Source of the DNA: JBFMHP01 sp040752855
Lineage (GTDB): Bacteria; Pseudomonadota; Gammaproteobacteria; RBG-16-57-12
NCBI GenBank assembly: GCA_040752855.1
Contig: JBFMHP010000026.1
Span: 1-64,000, forward strand
DNA length: 64,000 nt
Direction of reading: 5' to 3'
Each line of letters begins with the position of its first letter. The stretch's first letter is position 1. A program made the translations under genes and the position numbers. Of the stretch, positions 36,559 to 47,186 are shown one piece after another. The notes under the pieces are model-generated. The model saw only the letters and a list, made by a program, of their open reading frames with translations. It was not told the origin of the DNA and searched no databases.

Positions 36559-39270
36559 ATGAACGAACAAAAGAAACCTTTGATCCTGGTCGACGGCTCA
36601 TCCTACCTGTATCGGGCCTTCCATGCCATGCCCAGTCTCACCAATTCCAAGCATGAGCCCACCGGCGCGGTCTACGGCGTAATCAATATGCTGCGCCGGC
36701 TGCTCAAGGATTACCAGCCGGAGCTGATGGCCGTGGTCTTCGATGCCAAGGGCAAGACCTTCCGCGACGATCTCTATCCAGAGTACAAGGCACACCGCCC
36801 GCCGATGCCGGAAGAACTGCGCGCACAGATCGAGCCGCTGCACGCGATCATTCGCGCCATGGGCATCCCGATCCTGGTCGTCGACGGCGTGGAGGCCGAC
36901 GATGTCATCGGCACGCTCACCGCGCAGGCCAGCGCGCAGAGCCTCGACACCGTCGTCTCCACCGGCGACAAGGACATGGCGCAGCTGGTCAACCAGCACA
37001 TCACGCTGATCAACACCATGACCGACACCACGCTCGATCCCAAGGGCGTGGCGGAGAAATTCGGCGTACCGCCGGAGCGGATCATCGATTATCTCACGCT
37101 GATCGGCGATACCTCGGACAACATCCCCGGCGTCCCCAAGGTCGGCCCCAAGACCGCGGTGAAGTGGCTAGAGCAATACGGCTCGCTCGACAATATCATC
37201 GCCCATGCCGAGGAGATCAGCGGCAAGATCGGCGAAAACCTGCGCGCAAGCCTCGCGCACCTACCGCTCTCGCGCACCCTGGTGACCATCAAGTGCGATG
37301 TCGCGCTCGACTTCGGCCCCGCACAGCTGCACCTACAACCGTCCGATCAGGAGGCCTTGAAACAGCTGTTTCAGCGCATGGAGTTCAAGACCTGGCTTGC
37401 GGAACTGCTGAACAGCTCCGAGAGCGTTGCCGCCGAAGCGCAAAGCGCGCCACCGGCCGCCAACCATTATCAGATCGTCCTGAGCGAAGCGGAGTTCCAG
37501 TCCTGGCTCTCCCGACTTCGGCAGGCCGAACTCTTCGCCTTCGACACCGAGACGACCAGCCTCGATTACATGGAAGCGCGCGTGGTCGGGGTGTCGTTTG
37601 CCATCACACCCGGCGAAGCCGCCTACGTCCCGTTTGGGCATGATTATCTCGGTGTGCCGGCCCAGCTCGACAAACAATACGTCTTGAACCAACTGCGCCC
37701 CTTGCTCGAAGACCCCGACCGTCCCAAGGTGATGCAAAACCTCAAATACGACATGAGCGTGCTAACCAACGAAGGCATCACCCTGCGCGGCGTGCGTTTT
37801 GACACCATGCTGGAGTCCTACGTGCTCGACAGCACCGCCAGCCGCCACGACATGGACTCGCTCGCGCTCAAATACCTCGGCCACAAGACCATCCTGTTCG
37901 AGGACATCGCCGGCAAGGGCAAGGGCCAGCTTTCCTTCAATCAAATCGACATCGCTCAGGCCGGCCCATATGCCGCCGAGGATGCCGACATCACCCTGCG
38001 TCTGCACCAGACCCTTTGGCCCAAACTCACCGAAAGCGCGGGGCTCCAACGGGTGTTTGACGAGATCGAGATGCCGCTCGCCCCGGTGCTCTCGCGCATG
38101 GAGCGCCACGGCGTGCTGATCGACGCGCGGCAACTGCGGCAACAAAGCGCGGAACTCACCACGCGCATCGCCGAGTTGGAACAAAGCGCCTATGCCGTGG
38201 CCGGCGAGGAATTCAATCTCGGCTCGCCCAAGCAATTGCAGGCCATTCTGTTCGACAAGCTCCAATTGCCGGTGCTGGAGAAAACCCCCACCGGCCAGCC
38301 CTCCACCGCCGAATCGGTCTTGCAGGAACTGGCGGAAGAAGGCTTCGAACTGCCGCAGCTGATCCTCGAACACCGCTCGCTCAGCAAGCTCAAGTCCACC
38401 TACACCGACAAGCTGCCCGAGCAGATCAATCCCCGCACCGGCCGCGTGCATACCTCGTATCAGCAGGCCGTGGCCAGTACCGGGCGGCTCTCCTCCAGCG
38501 ACCCGAATCTGCAAAACATCCCCGTGCGCACCGAACAGGGCCGGCGCATCCGCCAGGCCTTCATCGCCCCGCCGGGGCACACCCTGGTCGCAGCCGACTA
38601 TTCCCAGATCGAGCTGCGCATCATGGCCCATCTCTCGGGCGATGCCGGCCTGCTGGCGGCGTTTCAGAGCGGCACCGACGTCCACCGCGCCACCGCCGCC
38701 GAGGTCTTCGGGGTTGCGCCGGATCAGGTCGACAACGAACAACGCCGGCGCGCCAAGGCGATCAACTTCGGCCTGATCTACGGCATGTCGGCCTTCGGAC
38801 TGGCCCGCCAGCTCGACATCGGCCGCAGCGAGGCCCAGGGCTATGTCGATCTCTACTTCCAGCGCTACCCCGGCGTGAAGGCCTACATGGACACCATCCG
38901 CGCCCAGGCCCACGAGCGGGGTTATGTGGAGACCGTCTTCGGCCGACGCCTGTATCTGCCGGAGATCAACTCGCGCAACATGCAGCGGCGCCAATACGCC
39001 GAGCGCACCGCGATCAACGCCCCGATGCAGGGCACCGCCGCCGACATCATCAAGCGCGCCATGATCCGGTGCGATGCCTGGCTGGCCGAGCATCCCACGA
39101 TCGGCCGCATGATCATGCAGGTGCACGATGAACTGGTCTTCGAGATCGCCGACGAGCATCTCGCGGAGGCGATGCCGGCGATACGCGCGCGGATGGAAGA
39201 AGTCGCCGCCCTCAGCGTGCCCCTGGTGGTGGACATTGGCACGGGACGCAATTGGGACGAGGCACATTGA
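36559..39270 (+). CDS. polA: DNA polymerase I
   Basis: 903 residues: 5' nuclease (1-290), 3'-5' exonuclease with intact FDTETTSLDY (so proofreading should be active), and polymerase domain with DYSQIELRIMAHLSGD, RRAKAINFGLIYGMSAFGL and MQVHDELVFE. Functions in repair and Okazaki fragment processing. Its stop is only nine bases before a sigma-E-like promoter element of the downstream small-RNA locus. Confidence 0.98.
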   Translation: MNEQKKPLILVDGSSYLYRAFHAMPSLTNSKHEPTGAVYGVINMLRRLLKDYQPELMAVVFDAKGKTFRDDLYPEYKAHRPPMPEELRAQIEPLHAIIRAMGIPILVVDGVEADDVIGTLTAQASAQSLDTVVSTGDKDMAQLVNQHITLINTMTDTTLDPKGVAEKFGVPPERIIDYLTLIGDTSDNIPGVPKVGPKTAVKWLEQYGSLDNIIAHAEEISGKIGENLRASLAHLPLSRTLVTIKCDVALDFGPAQLHLQPSDQEALKQLFQRMEFKTWLAELLNSSESVAAEAQSAPPAANHYQIVLSEAEFQSWLSRLRQAELFAFDTETTSLDYMEARVVGVSFAITPGEAAYVPFGHDYLGVPAQLDKQYVLNQLRPLLEDPDRPKVMQNLKYDMSVLTNEGITLRGVRFDTMLESYVLDSTASRHDMDSLALKYLGHKTILFEDIAGKGKGQLSFNQIDIAQAGPYAAEDADITLRLHQTLWPKLTESAGLQRVFDEIEMPLAPVLSRMERHGVLIDARQLRQQSAELTTRIAELEQSAYAVAGEEFNLGSPKQLQAILFDKLQLPVLEKTPTGQPSTAESVLQELAEEGFELPQLILEHRSLSKLKSTYTDKLPEQINPRTGRVHTSYQQAVASTGRLSSSDPNLQNIPVRTEQGRRIRQAFIAPPGHTLVAADYSQIELRIMAHLSGDAGLLAAFQSGTDVHRATAAEVFGVAPDQVDNEQRRRAKAINFGLIYGMSAFGLARQLDIGRSEAQGYVDLYFQRYPGVKAYMDTIRAQAHERGYVETVFGRRLYLPEINSRNMQRRQYAERTAINAPMQGTAADIIKRAMIRCDAWLAEHPTIGRMIMQVHDELVFEIADEHLAEAMPAIRARMEEVAALSVPLVVDIGTGRNWDEAH

Positions 39271-39279
39271 GCGCCGCGG

Positions 39280-39306
39280 GAACTTTTTCCCTCACCGGCG
39301 GTCTTT
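39280..39306 (+). promoter_or_regulatory. Sigma-E/AlgU-like promoter of sRNA candidate 1
   Basis: GGAACTT (GAACTT at 39280-39285) and TCTTT (39302-39306) are separated by 16 bases. The -35 is the full extracytoplasmic sigma-E consensus; the -10 begins TCT as expected but lacks the final RA. It lies ten bases after the polA stop. Confidence 0.5.
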
Positions 39307-39312
39307 TTGTAG

Positions 39313-39390
39313 TGACAGTGTGATCATTTGGCAGCCTGCCACCCCCGGCAGGCATCGCCCAGCCCCAACAACCCCCGTTGGGGCTTTTTA
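39313..39390 (+). ncRNA. Candidate small RNA 1 (C-rich loops)
   Basis: About 78 bases from the expected start to the T tract. A short leader is followed by hairpin 39334-39353 (7-bp stem, loop ACCCCC) and terminator hairpin 39361-39385 (9-bp stem, loop AACCCCC) with TTTTATT. Both loops are C runs that could pair with Shine-Dalgarno G runs. Position between polA and engB is that of Spot 42 and ErsA in other gammaproteobacteria. No coding potential is evident. Confidence 0.6.
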
Positions 39391-39422
39391 TTGATCCGGC
39401 AAAAATATTTGCCCACGCATGT

Positions 39423-39449
39423 GAACTTTCGGAAACACGGCGAGTCTCA
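39423..39449 (+). promoter_or_regulatory. Sigma-E/AlgU-like promoter of sRNA candidate 2
   Basis: GAACTT (39423-39428), a 16-base spacer and TCTCA (39445-39449), close to the sigma-E consensus TCTRA. Same spacing as the element at 39280, and followed at the right distance by a second hairpin unit. Confidence 0.55.
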
Positions 39450-39454
39450 TTTAA

Positions 39455-39539
39455 CGTTGTAAAAATATTCCGCCTCACCCCCTTGGCGGAATACCCCCAA
39501 ACCCCGGCACCCCCCCCTCGCCGGGGTTTTCTTTTTTTT
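39455..39539 (+). ncRNA. Candidate small RNA 2 (C-rich loops)
   Basis: About 80 bases with the same plan as candidate 1: an A/T-rich leader, hairpin 39467-39492 (8-bp stem, loop TCACCCCCTT), a linker with ACCCCCAA, then terminator hairpin 39500-39528 (9-bp stem, C8-containing loop) followed by a long T run to 39540. The shared plan suggests a sibling RNA of candidate 1. Confidence 0.6.
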
Positions 39540-39550
39540 TAGCCTGATAA

Positions 39551-39598
39551 AAAAAGCTAAAGGAAAATGGAGATCCTCCGAAACATCTTTAGCTTTTT
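39551..39598. terminator. AT-rich hairpin between sRNA candidates 2 and 3
   Basis: A 12-bp stem (39551-39562 and 39587-39598) with A runs on the left and T runs on the right; its 24-base loop contains a small GGAG-ATC-CTCC hairpin. It may be a bidirectional terminator or a separate RNA structure. Confidence 0.5.
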
Positions 39599-39604
39599 GA
39601 TTGA

Positions 39605-39695
39605 CCATCCTTGAATAAGAACAATAACGATCCCGCCTTGACCGGCGGGGCCCCCTGAAGCCTCGACACCCCCCCTTGTCGAGGCTTATTTATTT
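39605..39695 (+). ncRNA. Candidate small RNA 3 (C-rich terminator loop)
   Basis: Hairpin 39634-39651 (6-bp stem CCCGCC/GGCGGG), a linker with GCCCCCTG and a terminator hairpin 39658-39687 (11-bp stem, C7 loop) followed by TTATTTATTT. The plan resembles candidates 1 and 2, but no clear promoter is seen, and the terminator overlaps the engB stop codon on the other strand. Confidence 0.4.
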
Positions 39696-40312
39696 GATCC
39701 CGCAACCGCCTCGTCCCCATAGCCCAGCCAGAGATCCAACCGTGCCTGCGCCTCCTCGATGCCGACGCGATCCAGCGCGGAAAACAGCTGCACGCTCACG
39801 GGATTCTCGAATGCAGACAAGCGCTTGCGCACGGAAAGCAAGGTGGCGCTCGCCTGCCCGCGCTTGAGCTTGTCGCTCTTGGTCAGCAATATGTGTACCG
39901 GCATGCCGACGGCAGCACACCAACCCAGCATCTGCTCGTCGTAGGCCGTCAAGGGATGGCGGATATCCATCACCAACACCAGCCCGCACAACACCTGCCG
40001 GGTGCGCAGATAGGTCTCGAGCAAATCCTGCCATTGCCGCTTGATGGCCTCCGGCACCTGGGCATAGCCGTAGCCGGGCAGGTCCACCAGACGGCGGTCG
40101 TCATCGAGCTGAAAATAATTGATCATCTGGGTCCGGCCGGGGGTCTTGCTGGTGCGCGCCAGCCCCTTGATGTTGGTCAGCGCGTTGATTGCACTGGATT
40201 TCCCCGCGTTGGAGCGGCCGGCAAAGGCGACCTCGCGCCCGGCCTCGGGGGGCAGCTGGCCCAGATTCGCCACGCTCAACATAAATCTGGCGCGGTTATA
40301 AGCAGGATTCAT
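39686..40312 (-). CDS. engB: Ribosome biogenesis GTPase (YihA/YsxC)
   Basis: 208 residues with G1 GRSNAGKSS, G3 VDLPGYGYA and G4 TKSDK. An essential GTPase of 50S maturation. On the minus strand TATAAT at 40345-40340 stands about 28 bases before the start as a likely -10. The polA-engB neighbourhood is conserved in gammaproteobacteria. Confidence 0.96.
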   Translation of the reverse strand: MNPAYNRARFMLSVANLGQLPPEAGREVAFAGRSNAGKSSAINALTNIKGLARTSKTPGRTQMINYFQLDDDRRLVDLPGYGYAQVPEAIKRQWQDLLETYLRTRQVLCGLVLVMDIRHPLTAYDEQMLGWCAAVGMPVHILLTKSDKLKRGQASATLLSVRKRLSAFENPVSVQLFSALDRVGIEEAQARLDLWLGYGDEAVAGSNK

Positions 40313-40461
40313 CAGGAGATTTCTCTTCGGTAACCAAGCATTATACTCGGTGTAAAACGGTTGACGCCGGCCATTTAACTACAATACCCTTTCTACGCTA
40401 ATGCCTCGTGCCCCAGGCAAAGAGCTTTTTAGAATCAACCCCCCGTTCCCAGGAAAGTATC

Positions 40462-40800
40462 GTGAGCGTTGCACAGGATATCACATCCGCAAGAAGTCAT
40501 TTTCAAGCGATACTCGCCGGCGTATTCCTCGCGTTGGCCGCATGCGCGGCTGCCGCGGCAGGAGATCCGAAAGCCGGCGAGATCAAGGCCCTGGCCTGCC
40601 AGGTCTGTCACGGCCCCAAAGGCGTCAGCACCAATCCGCTCTATCCGATCCTGGCCGGGCAGCACGCCGAATATCTGGAGCGACAATTGCGCCACTTCCG
40701 CGACAAATCCCGCATCGATGCCGTCATGAATGAAATGACCCAGAAGCTCACTGACAAGGACATTCAGGACTTGGCCAGTTACTTCGCAAACGCTAAATAA
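40462..40800 (+). CDS. Cytochrome c, single-haem c4-like domain
   Basis: 112 residues from the GTG at 40462, chosen because AGGAAA precedes it and the signal segment (FQAILAGVFLALAACAAAAA) then lies near the N-terminus; a GTG at 40408 in frame is the alternative. Haem motif CQVCH and distal region LYPILAGQHAEYLERQL match one half of cytochrome c4. It precedes the cytochrome c4 gene by 45 bases, the same pair as in Pseudomonas next to engB. Confidence 0.88.
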   Translation: MSVAQDITSARSHFQAILAGVFLALAACAAAAAGDPKAGEIKALACQVCHGPKGVSTNPLYPILAGQHAEYLERQLRHFRDKSRIDAVMNEMTQKLTDKDIQDLASYFANAK

Positions 40801-40845
40801 GTAGTGCAACCACAAAAAAACGCTGGAGAGAGAAGGAGCTGAATC

Positions 40846-41454
40846 ATGATCAAAATCGCGATTGCCACCCTGCTCATGCTGGGGATGAGCACAGGCGCCC
40901 ACGCCGGGAATCCGCAGGCCGGAGAAGAAAAATCCGCCGCCTGCCAGGGATGTCATGGCGTCGACGGCAACAGCCCGACCGGCATCTGGCCGTCGCTGGC
41001 CGGACAAAAGCCGCAGTATCTCGTTCAACAACTGCTGGACTTCCAGTCCGGGGCCCGCAAAAACGAGACCATGGAACCCATGGCCGCCGGCCTGAGCAAA
41101 GAGGACATGGAAGACATCGCCGCCTATTTTGCCAAGCAGAAAGTCGTTCCGGCCGGCAGCGACGCCGACGCCAAGCTCATCAGCCGCGGCATGCACATCT
41201 ATAAGGCCGGCAATATCGAAACCAATCTGGCCGCCTGCGCCGGCTGTCACGGCCCCGACGCCAAGGGCAACGGCCCGGCCAAATTCCCCGCGCTGGCCGG
41301 CCAGCAGGCCGAGTACATCGTTGCGCAGTTCGACAGCTTCAAGCACTCGACCCGCAGCAACGACATGAACGGGATGATGCGCGACATCGCCGCGCGCATC
41401 AGCGAGGACGACCTCGCGGCGGTGGCCGCCTATCTGGCGAACCTGGGCAAATAG
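40846..41454 (+). CDS. Dihaem cytochrome c4
   Basis: 202 residues: signal peptide (cleavage after GAHA) and two homologous domains with CQGCH and CAGCH. The repeats LAGQKPQYLVQQLLDF and LAGQQAEYIVAQFDSF show the internal duplication. It is a membrane-associated periplasmic electron donor to terminal oxidases. A strong terminator follows. Confidence 0.95.
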   Translation: MIKIAIATLLMLGMSTGAHAGNPQAGEEKSAACQGCHGVDGNSPTGIWPSLAGQKPQYLVQQLLDFQSGARKNETMEPMAAGLSKEDMEDIAAYFAKQKVVPAGSDADAKLISRGMHIYKAGNIETNLAACAGCHGPDAKGNGPAKFPALAGQQAEYIVAQFDSFKHSTRSNDMNGMMRDIAARISEDDLAAVAAYLANLGK

Positions 41455-41468
41455 CCTTGCTCAATACC

Positions 41469-41506
41469 AAACAAAAAGGCGGTCTGATGACCGCCTTTTT
41501 GTTTGC
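41469..41506. terminator. Rho-independent terminator after cytochrome c4
   Basis: A perfect 16-bp stem (41469-41484 and 41489-41504, loop TGAT) with A runs on the left and T runs on the right. It can stop transcripts from both converging genes. Confidence 0.92.
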
Positions 41507-41521
41507 GTCTATTTCACCGGC

Positions 41522-42010
41522 TCAGCGCTTGCCCGTGCCGTAGAAATACTCGGAGAAGGTCGCCACATCATAGCTGACGCGCCGGATCAAGTGATCGAGG
41601 CTGATGATGGCGTGCTCCAGCAGATTCACCGCGATGTACGGATGCTCGACGCGCAGCCGCTGATACATCGGCCGCGAGAGCTTGAGCAGCTGGGTATCAT
41701 CCGACATGGCCTTGAGGCTGACCAACCGCGGCTTGCGATCGAAGAACGACATCTCACCCATCAGCTCGCCCACGCACATGCGCCCGACCTCGGTTTCTTG
41801 CCCGCCCTTCTCATGAAACAGCGCGGCCTCGCCCTTGATCACGAAATACAGCGCCTCGCCCACATCGCCCATCCGCGCGATGACATCGCCCTTGTGCACG
41901 TGTACCAGCTCGGTGTAATCCAGCAGTGTGCGCACTTCGTTGATCGTCAACGACTCACACAGATATTGCTGGTTCATGAATTGGGCAAGATCAATCTTTT
42001 CATTCGACAT
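41522..42010 (-). CDS. Cyclic nucleotide-binding domain protein
   Basis: 162 residues; one cNMP-binding domain (HKGDVIARMGDVGEALYFVI, then GELMGEMSFFDRKPR) without a DNA-binding helix-turn-helix. The phosphate-binding cassette GEMSFFDRKPR resembles CRP but lacks a full RxAx pattern, so the ligand is uncertain. The ATG at 42010 fits a conserved start; the longer frame to 42124 overlaps the region upstream of dsbA. Confidence 0.85.
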   Translation of the reverse strand: MSNEKIDLAQFMNQQYLCESLTINEVRTLLDYTELVHVHKGDVIARMGDVGEALYFVIKGEAALFHEKGGQETEVGRMCVGELMGEMSFFDRKPRLVSLKAMSDDTQLLKLSRPMYQRLRVEHPYIAVNLLEHAIISLDHLIRRVSYDVATFSEYFYGTGKR

Positions 42011-42240
42011 GGCAGCCGTCCTCGTTGCTTTGAATTCGTACCATAATAGCACTCCCCGATCGGCAACAGCAGCATGGCATCTGTGCGCCGCGCCACAGTT
42101 CTTTGCGCCTCGTTCAGAATCCATTCACCACTTGCCGGAAAAATGATGTCGATGCCCTCGCCGATCGCCCACCGCCGTGTTGCGTTTGCGGTTTGATTTG
42201 GATAGTCTGGCGAAGACATCAAGTATTGTCGGAGAACACG

Positions 42241-42879
42241 ATGAAACGCTTCTTGCTTTTGTGCCTGATCCCCTTCACCACACTGGTTTTCCCCATGGCG
42301 GCAACCGCCGCGGAATTCGAGGAAGGTGTCGACTACGAGGTGTTGTCCAACCCCGTGCCGACCAACACCGGCAACAAGATCGAGGTGCTGGAATTCTTCT
42401 GGTACGGCTGCCCCCACTGCTACAACTTCGAGCCCGTCCTCAAGCGCTGGCAAGAGACCATGCCCAGTGATGTCGAATTGATCAAACAACCGGCCATCTT
42501 CCGCCCGGAATGGGATCTACAGGCGCGCGCATATTTCGCCGGTCAGGCGCTCGGCGTGCTGGATAAATCCCACGACGCGATGTTCACCGCCATGCACGAG
42601 ATGAGAAAGCCGCTGAACACCGAGGCGCAGATCCTGGAGGTATTCAAGGGGATCGGCGTAAGCGAGGCGGATTTCGCCCGCGCCTTCAAATCCTTCGCCG
42701 TGGAAAGCAAGGTGCGCCGTGCCCGCGAGCTGCATAAAACCTATGGCGTGGATTCGGTGCCGAATGTCATCGTCGGCGGCAAGTATCGCACCAATGCCAG
42801 TCTGGCCGGTGAGAACAAGAACGTCATCAAGGTGGTGGATTTCCTGATCAAGAAGGTCCGGGCCGAGTCCAAGAAGTAA
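42241..42879 (+). CDS. dsbA: Thiol:disulfide interchange protein DsbA
   Basis: 212 residues with a signal peptide (ending ATAA), the catalytic CPHC in WYGCPHCYNFEP, and the cis-Pro loop SVPNVIVGG. It introduces disulfides into periplasmic proteins, including the maturation of c-type cytochromes. The neighbours, cytochrome c4 upstream and dgcP-like downstream, match Pseudomonas. Confidence 0.95.
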   Translation: MKRFLLLCLIPFTTLVFPMAATAAEFEEGVDYEVLSNPVPTNTGNKIEVLEFFWYGCPHCYNFEPVLKRWQETMPSDVELIKQPAIFRPEWDLQARAYFAGQALGVLDKSHDAMFTAMHEMRKPLNTEAQILEVFKGIGVSEADFARAFKSFAVESKVRRARELHKTYGVDSVPNVIVGGKYRTNASLAGENKNVIKVVDFLIKKVRAESKK

Positions 42880-42906
42880 GCCCGCGAGACGAAAGACATC
42901 CCATTG

Positions 42907-44538
<1,632 letters not shown>

Positions 44539-44617
44539 CCGGCGGTTGCCTCCAGTGGAGCGGCCGCCCTGAGGTTCGGCCGGCATCATTCAACCCTGGA
44601 GATAACGCAGGTCACGC

Positions 44618-46507
44618 ATGTTGGACGACGCCGATAAACTCAAGCGCGAAATCGAGCATTGGAAAAAGAAGTATTTCGCCGCCGTGGAACAGGGGGAGAC
44701 CCTGGAAAAACAGCACGCCGAGGCCGAGACGCTGTTCCGGCGCCTGCTGATCCAACTCAGTCTCGCCACCGAAGGCCGTGACAAGAGACTCGACGCCCTG
44801 CTGGAAAAGCTGCGCAGCGATGCGCGCGGCGACCGCAAGCTGCTCCACCTCGGAAACGACATCCAACAGATCAACGACCGCGCCAGCGAACTCGAAAAAG
44901 AGCGCAAGGGTATCGCCTATCGTCCCGTGCACGAGGTGCTGGGCGAGCTGTTCCAGAAGGTCTCGCTGCCCGGTGAACACGGCAAACAAGTCAAAGCCAT
45001 CGCCCAGAAGCTTGCCGCGCGCGATGCGCCCGCCCAGCTGCCCGGCATCCTCGATGACATCCAACGCCTCATCGATACTCTGGCCCAGCCCCCGGCCGCA
45101 CCGGCTGATTCCGCAAGCTCGAAGGGCTTGCTCGGCCGCTTGTTCGGCAGCCCTGCGCCTGCGGAGGAACCGCCCAAGCCGAACCCAACTGCCAAACCAT
45201 CCCCCACGCCAGCGCCGATACGCGTAACCGACTCGCAACCCGCCGAGGACCGGCTCAATCCAGCGGTCCTGGGTCAATTCCTCGATCTCGTCCAGGTGCC
45301 CGAACCGCTTGTTACATCGGTCAGCGAGATCCGCCAAGGCCTCAAGCGAGCAACCACTAATGACGACGTACTTCGCCTGACCCGGCAACTGGCCCAGATC
45401 TTGTCCGGCGCCACCACAACCCACCCGAAAACCGATACGCCGGTCAAACCCGCCACCCTCGCCCTCGCACAGGAGATGCTGCTGGAACTCATCGACCGTC
45501 TGACCCTGCCCGAGGAACTTGCATCACAGCAACGCAGCCTGCGCGAACGGATTGAGTCCGACTTCGCGCAGGACGAAATCCATGACATTATCGAAACACT
45601 GGCCAATCTGATCGGCGAAGCCCAATCCTTCAGTCGTTCGCAACGCGAGGATCTCGAGGGATTCCTGAAGCTGATCACCGATCACCTGCTCGAGATCGAC
45701 AAGAATCTGGGCACGACGCAGGAGCAACAGCGTGACGCGCGCGCGAGCGGCCGCATGCTCGATACCGAAGTGCGCGCCCAGGTCGAGGGCATCCAGGACT
45801 CGGTCGCCAAGGCGACCCAGCTGGAGGAACTGAAACTTCATATCGCCAAGCGCCTCGATGCCATCCGCGGCCACCTCAAGACCTTCAACGACGCCGAGGA
45901 GCGCCGGCATGAGTCGATGCAATCTGAGATGAGCGCGTTGCGCGCGCGCCTCGGCCAGCTCGAAACCGAATCGCAACGGCTGCGCGAACACCTCAAGCAA
46001 CAGCAGGATGCGGCCTTGCGCGATGCGTTGACCGGCCTCTACAACCGGCATGCCTACGAGGATCACCTCACCCACCTCTTCAGCCGCTGGCAGCGCGATC
46101 GCAAGCCGCTGGTCATCGCCGTGTGGGACATCGACCACTTCAAGCGCATCAACGATGAATACGGGCATCAGGCGGGAGACAAGGCGCTCAAGGTCGTCGC
46201 CAAAATGCTCAACAGCCGCTTGCGCCAGTCCGATTATGTCGCCCGCTACGGCGGGGAGGAATTCGTCACCTTGATCGTCGACTGCGCGCTGGCCGAGGCG
46301 ATCAAGATCGCCGACTTGTTGCGCGCCTCCATTGAAAAAACCGAGTTCCACTACAGCGGGCAGCAGGTGCCGATCACCATCTCCTGCGGCTTAGCGGAAT
46401 TCAAGGAAGGCGACACCCCGGAGGGCGTGTTCAAACGCGCTGACGATGCGCTCTATCATGCGAAGAAAAACGGGCGCAACCGCTACGCCACCGAACTCGA
46501 TCTTTGA
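44618..46507 (+). CDS. dgcP: Diguanylate cyclase, DgcP-like
   Basis: 629-residue cytosolic protein without membrane segments. The first 460 residues are helical with Pro-rich linker (about 160-200); the C-terminal GGDEF domain has the signature RYGGEEFV, and the inhibitory I-site RQSD five residues before it, so product inhibition is expected. In Pseudomonas DgcP lies near dsbA and polA and is placed at the poles by FimV; the same neighbourhood here is the basis for the name. The name rests on synteny and is an inference. Confidence 0.75.
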   Translation: MLDDADKLKREIEHWKKKYFAAVEQGETLEKQHAEAETLFRRLLIQLSLATEGRDKRLDALLEKLRSDARGDRKLLHLGNDIQQINDRASELEKERKGIAYRPVHEVLGELFQKVSLPGEHGKQVKAIAQKLAARDAPAQLPGILDDIQRLIDTLAQPPAAPADSASSKGLLGRLFGSPAPAEEPPKPNPTAKPSPTPAPIRVTDSQPAEDRLNPAVLGQFLDLVQVPEPLVTSVSEIRQGLKRATTNDDVLRLTRQLAQILSGATTTHPKTDTPVKPATLALAQEMLLELIDRLTLPEELASQQRSLRERIESDFAQDEIHDIIETLANLIGEAQSFSRSQREDLEGFLKLITDHLLEIDKNLGTTQEQQRDARASGRMLDTEVRAQVEGIQDSVAKATQLEELKLHIAKRLDAIRGHLKTFNDAEERRHESMQSEMSALRARLGQLETESQRLREHLKQQQDAALRDALTGLYNRHAYEDHLTHLFSRWQRDRKPLVIAVWDIDHFKRINDEYGHQAGDKALKVVAKMLNSRLRQSDYVARYGGEEFVTLIVDCALAEAIKIADLLRASIEKTEFHYSGQQVPITISCGLAEFKEGDTPEGVFKRADDALYHAKKNGRNRYATELDL

Positions 46508-46655
46508 TTGCGGCCAAAACCGCTTACCGCAACCTGGACCAGCCGGGCATCGGTGGCGGTACAGAGGTTCGGGACCGCGACACCACCAGCCGCGCGTGCG
46601 GTTACACACGCGTCTTGCGGCCATCCGATGATAGGCGGTGGTGATCGGGGATTGA

Positions 46656-47186
46656 TCAGCCTTTGCTGAGTTGGCACATTTCGCGTTTGGCGAGGGCGTC
46701 GGCCCGATTCCAGGGGAGCTTGGCCAGGAGATTGGCCAGGGGGCAAAACCCCGTCATTCCCGCCAGCAGCAATCCAGCGCCAGTGAATACCGCCCCGTAG
46801 GCAAAGCGTGGATCAATCGTCACCGCCAACACCGCAAACATCAGGGTAAGCGTGCCCACCACCAGCTGCACTTGGCGCATCAGGGGCAAGGGCGCCCTAA
46901 CCTTGCGCGACACCACCGGCTGGCCTTCCTTTTTCCAGCGGATGATGCCGCCTTCATACACCTGATAGGTATGGGCGTCGTTGAATCCCAGCCCCTTGGC
47001 CATCGAGTGCGCCTGCACCGCCCGCGCGCCGCTGCGGCACATGATCAGGATATTGCGCTCGCCGAGCTGGTTGAGGATTCCCGGCGCCATACTGGCAAAC
47101 GACGACAGCGGGATATTGATGGAATCCGGGATATGTTCAGCGGAAAATTCGTCTTCTTCGCGGACATCGATGATCACTTGGTTCAT
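46656..47186 (-). CDS. Rhodanese domain fused to DUF2892 membrane domain
   Basis: 176 residues. The N-terminal rhodanese domain has the active-site loop MCRSGAR (Cys about residue 50). The C-terminal part is a two-helix DUF2892 membrane domain (VVGTLTLMFAVLAVT, YGAVFTGAGLLLAGMTGFCPLAN). It may move sulfane sulfur at the inner membrane, which fits a sulfur-metabolising host. Confidence 0.88.
   Translation of the reverse strand: MNQVIIDVREEDEFSAEHIPDSINIPLSSFASMAPGILNQLGERNILIMCRSGARAVQAHSMAKGLGFNDAHTYQVYEGGIIRWKKEGQPVVSRKVRAPLPLMRQVQLVVGTLTLMFAVLAVTIDPRFAYGAVFTGAGLLLAGMTGFCPLANLLAKLPWNRADALAKREMCQLSKG

Noticed and set aside
37762..39267. 501-residue minus-strand frame
   Set aside because: Antisense shadow of polA.
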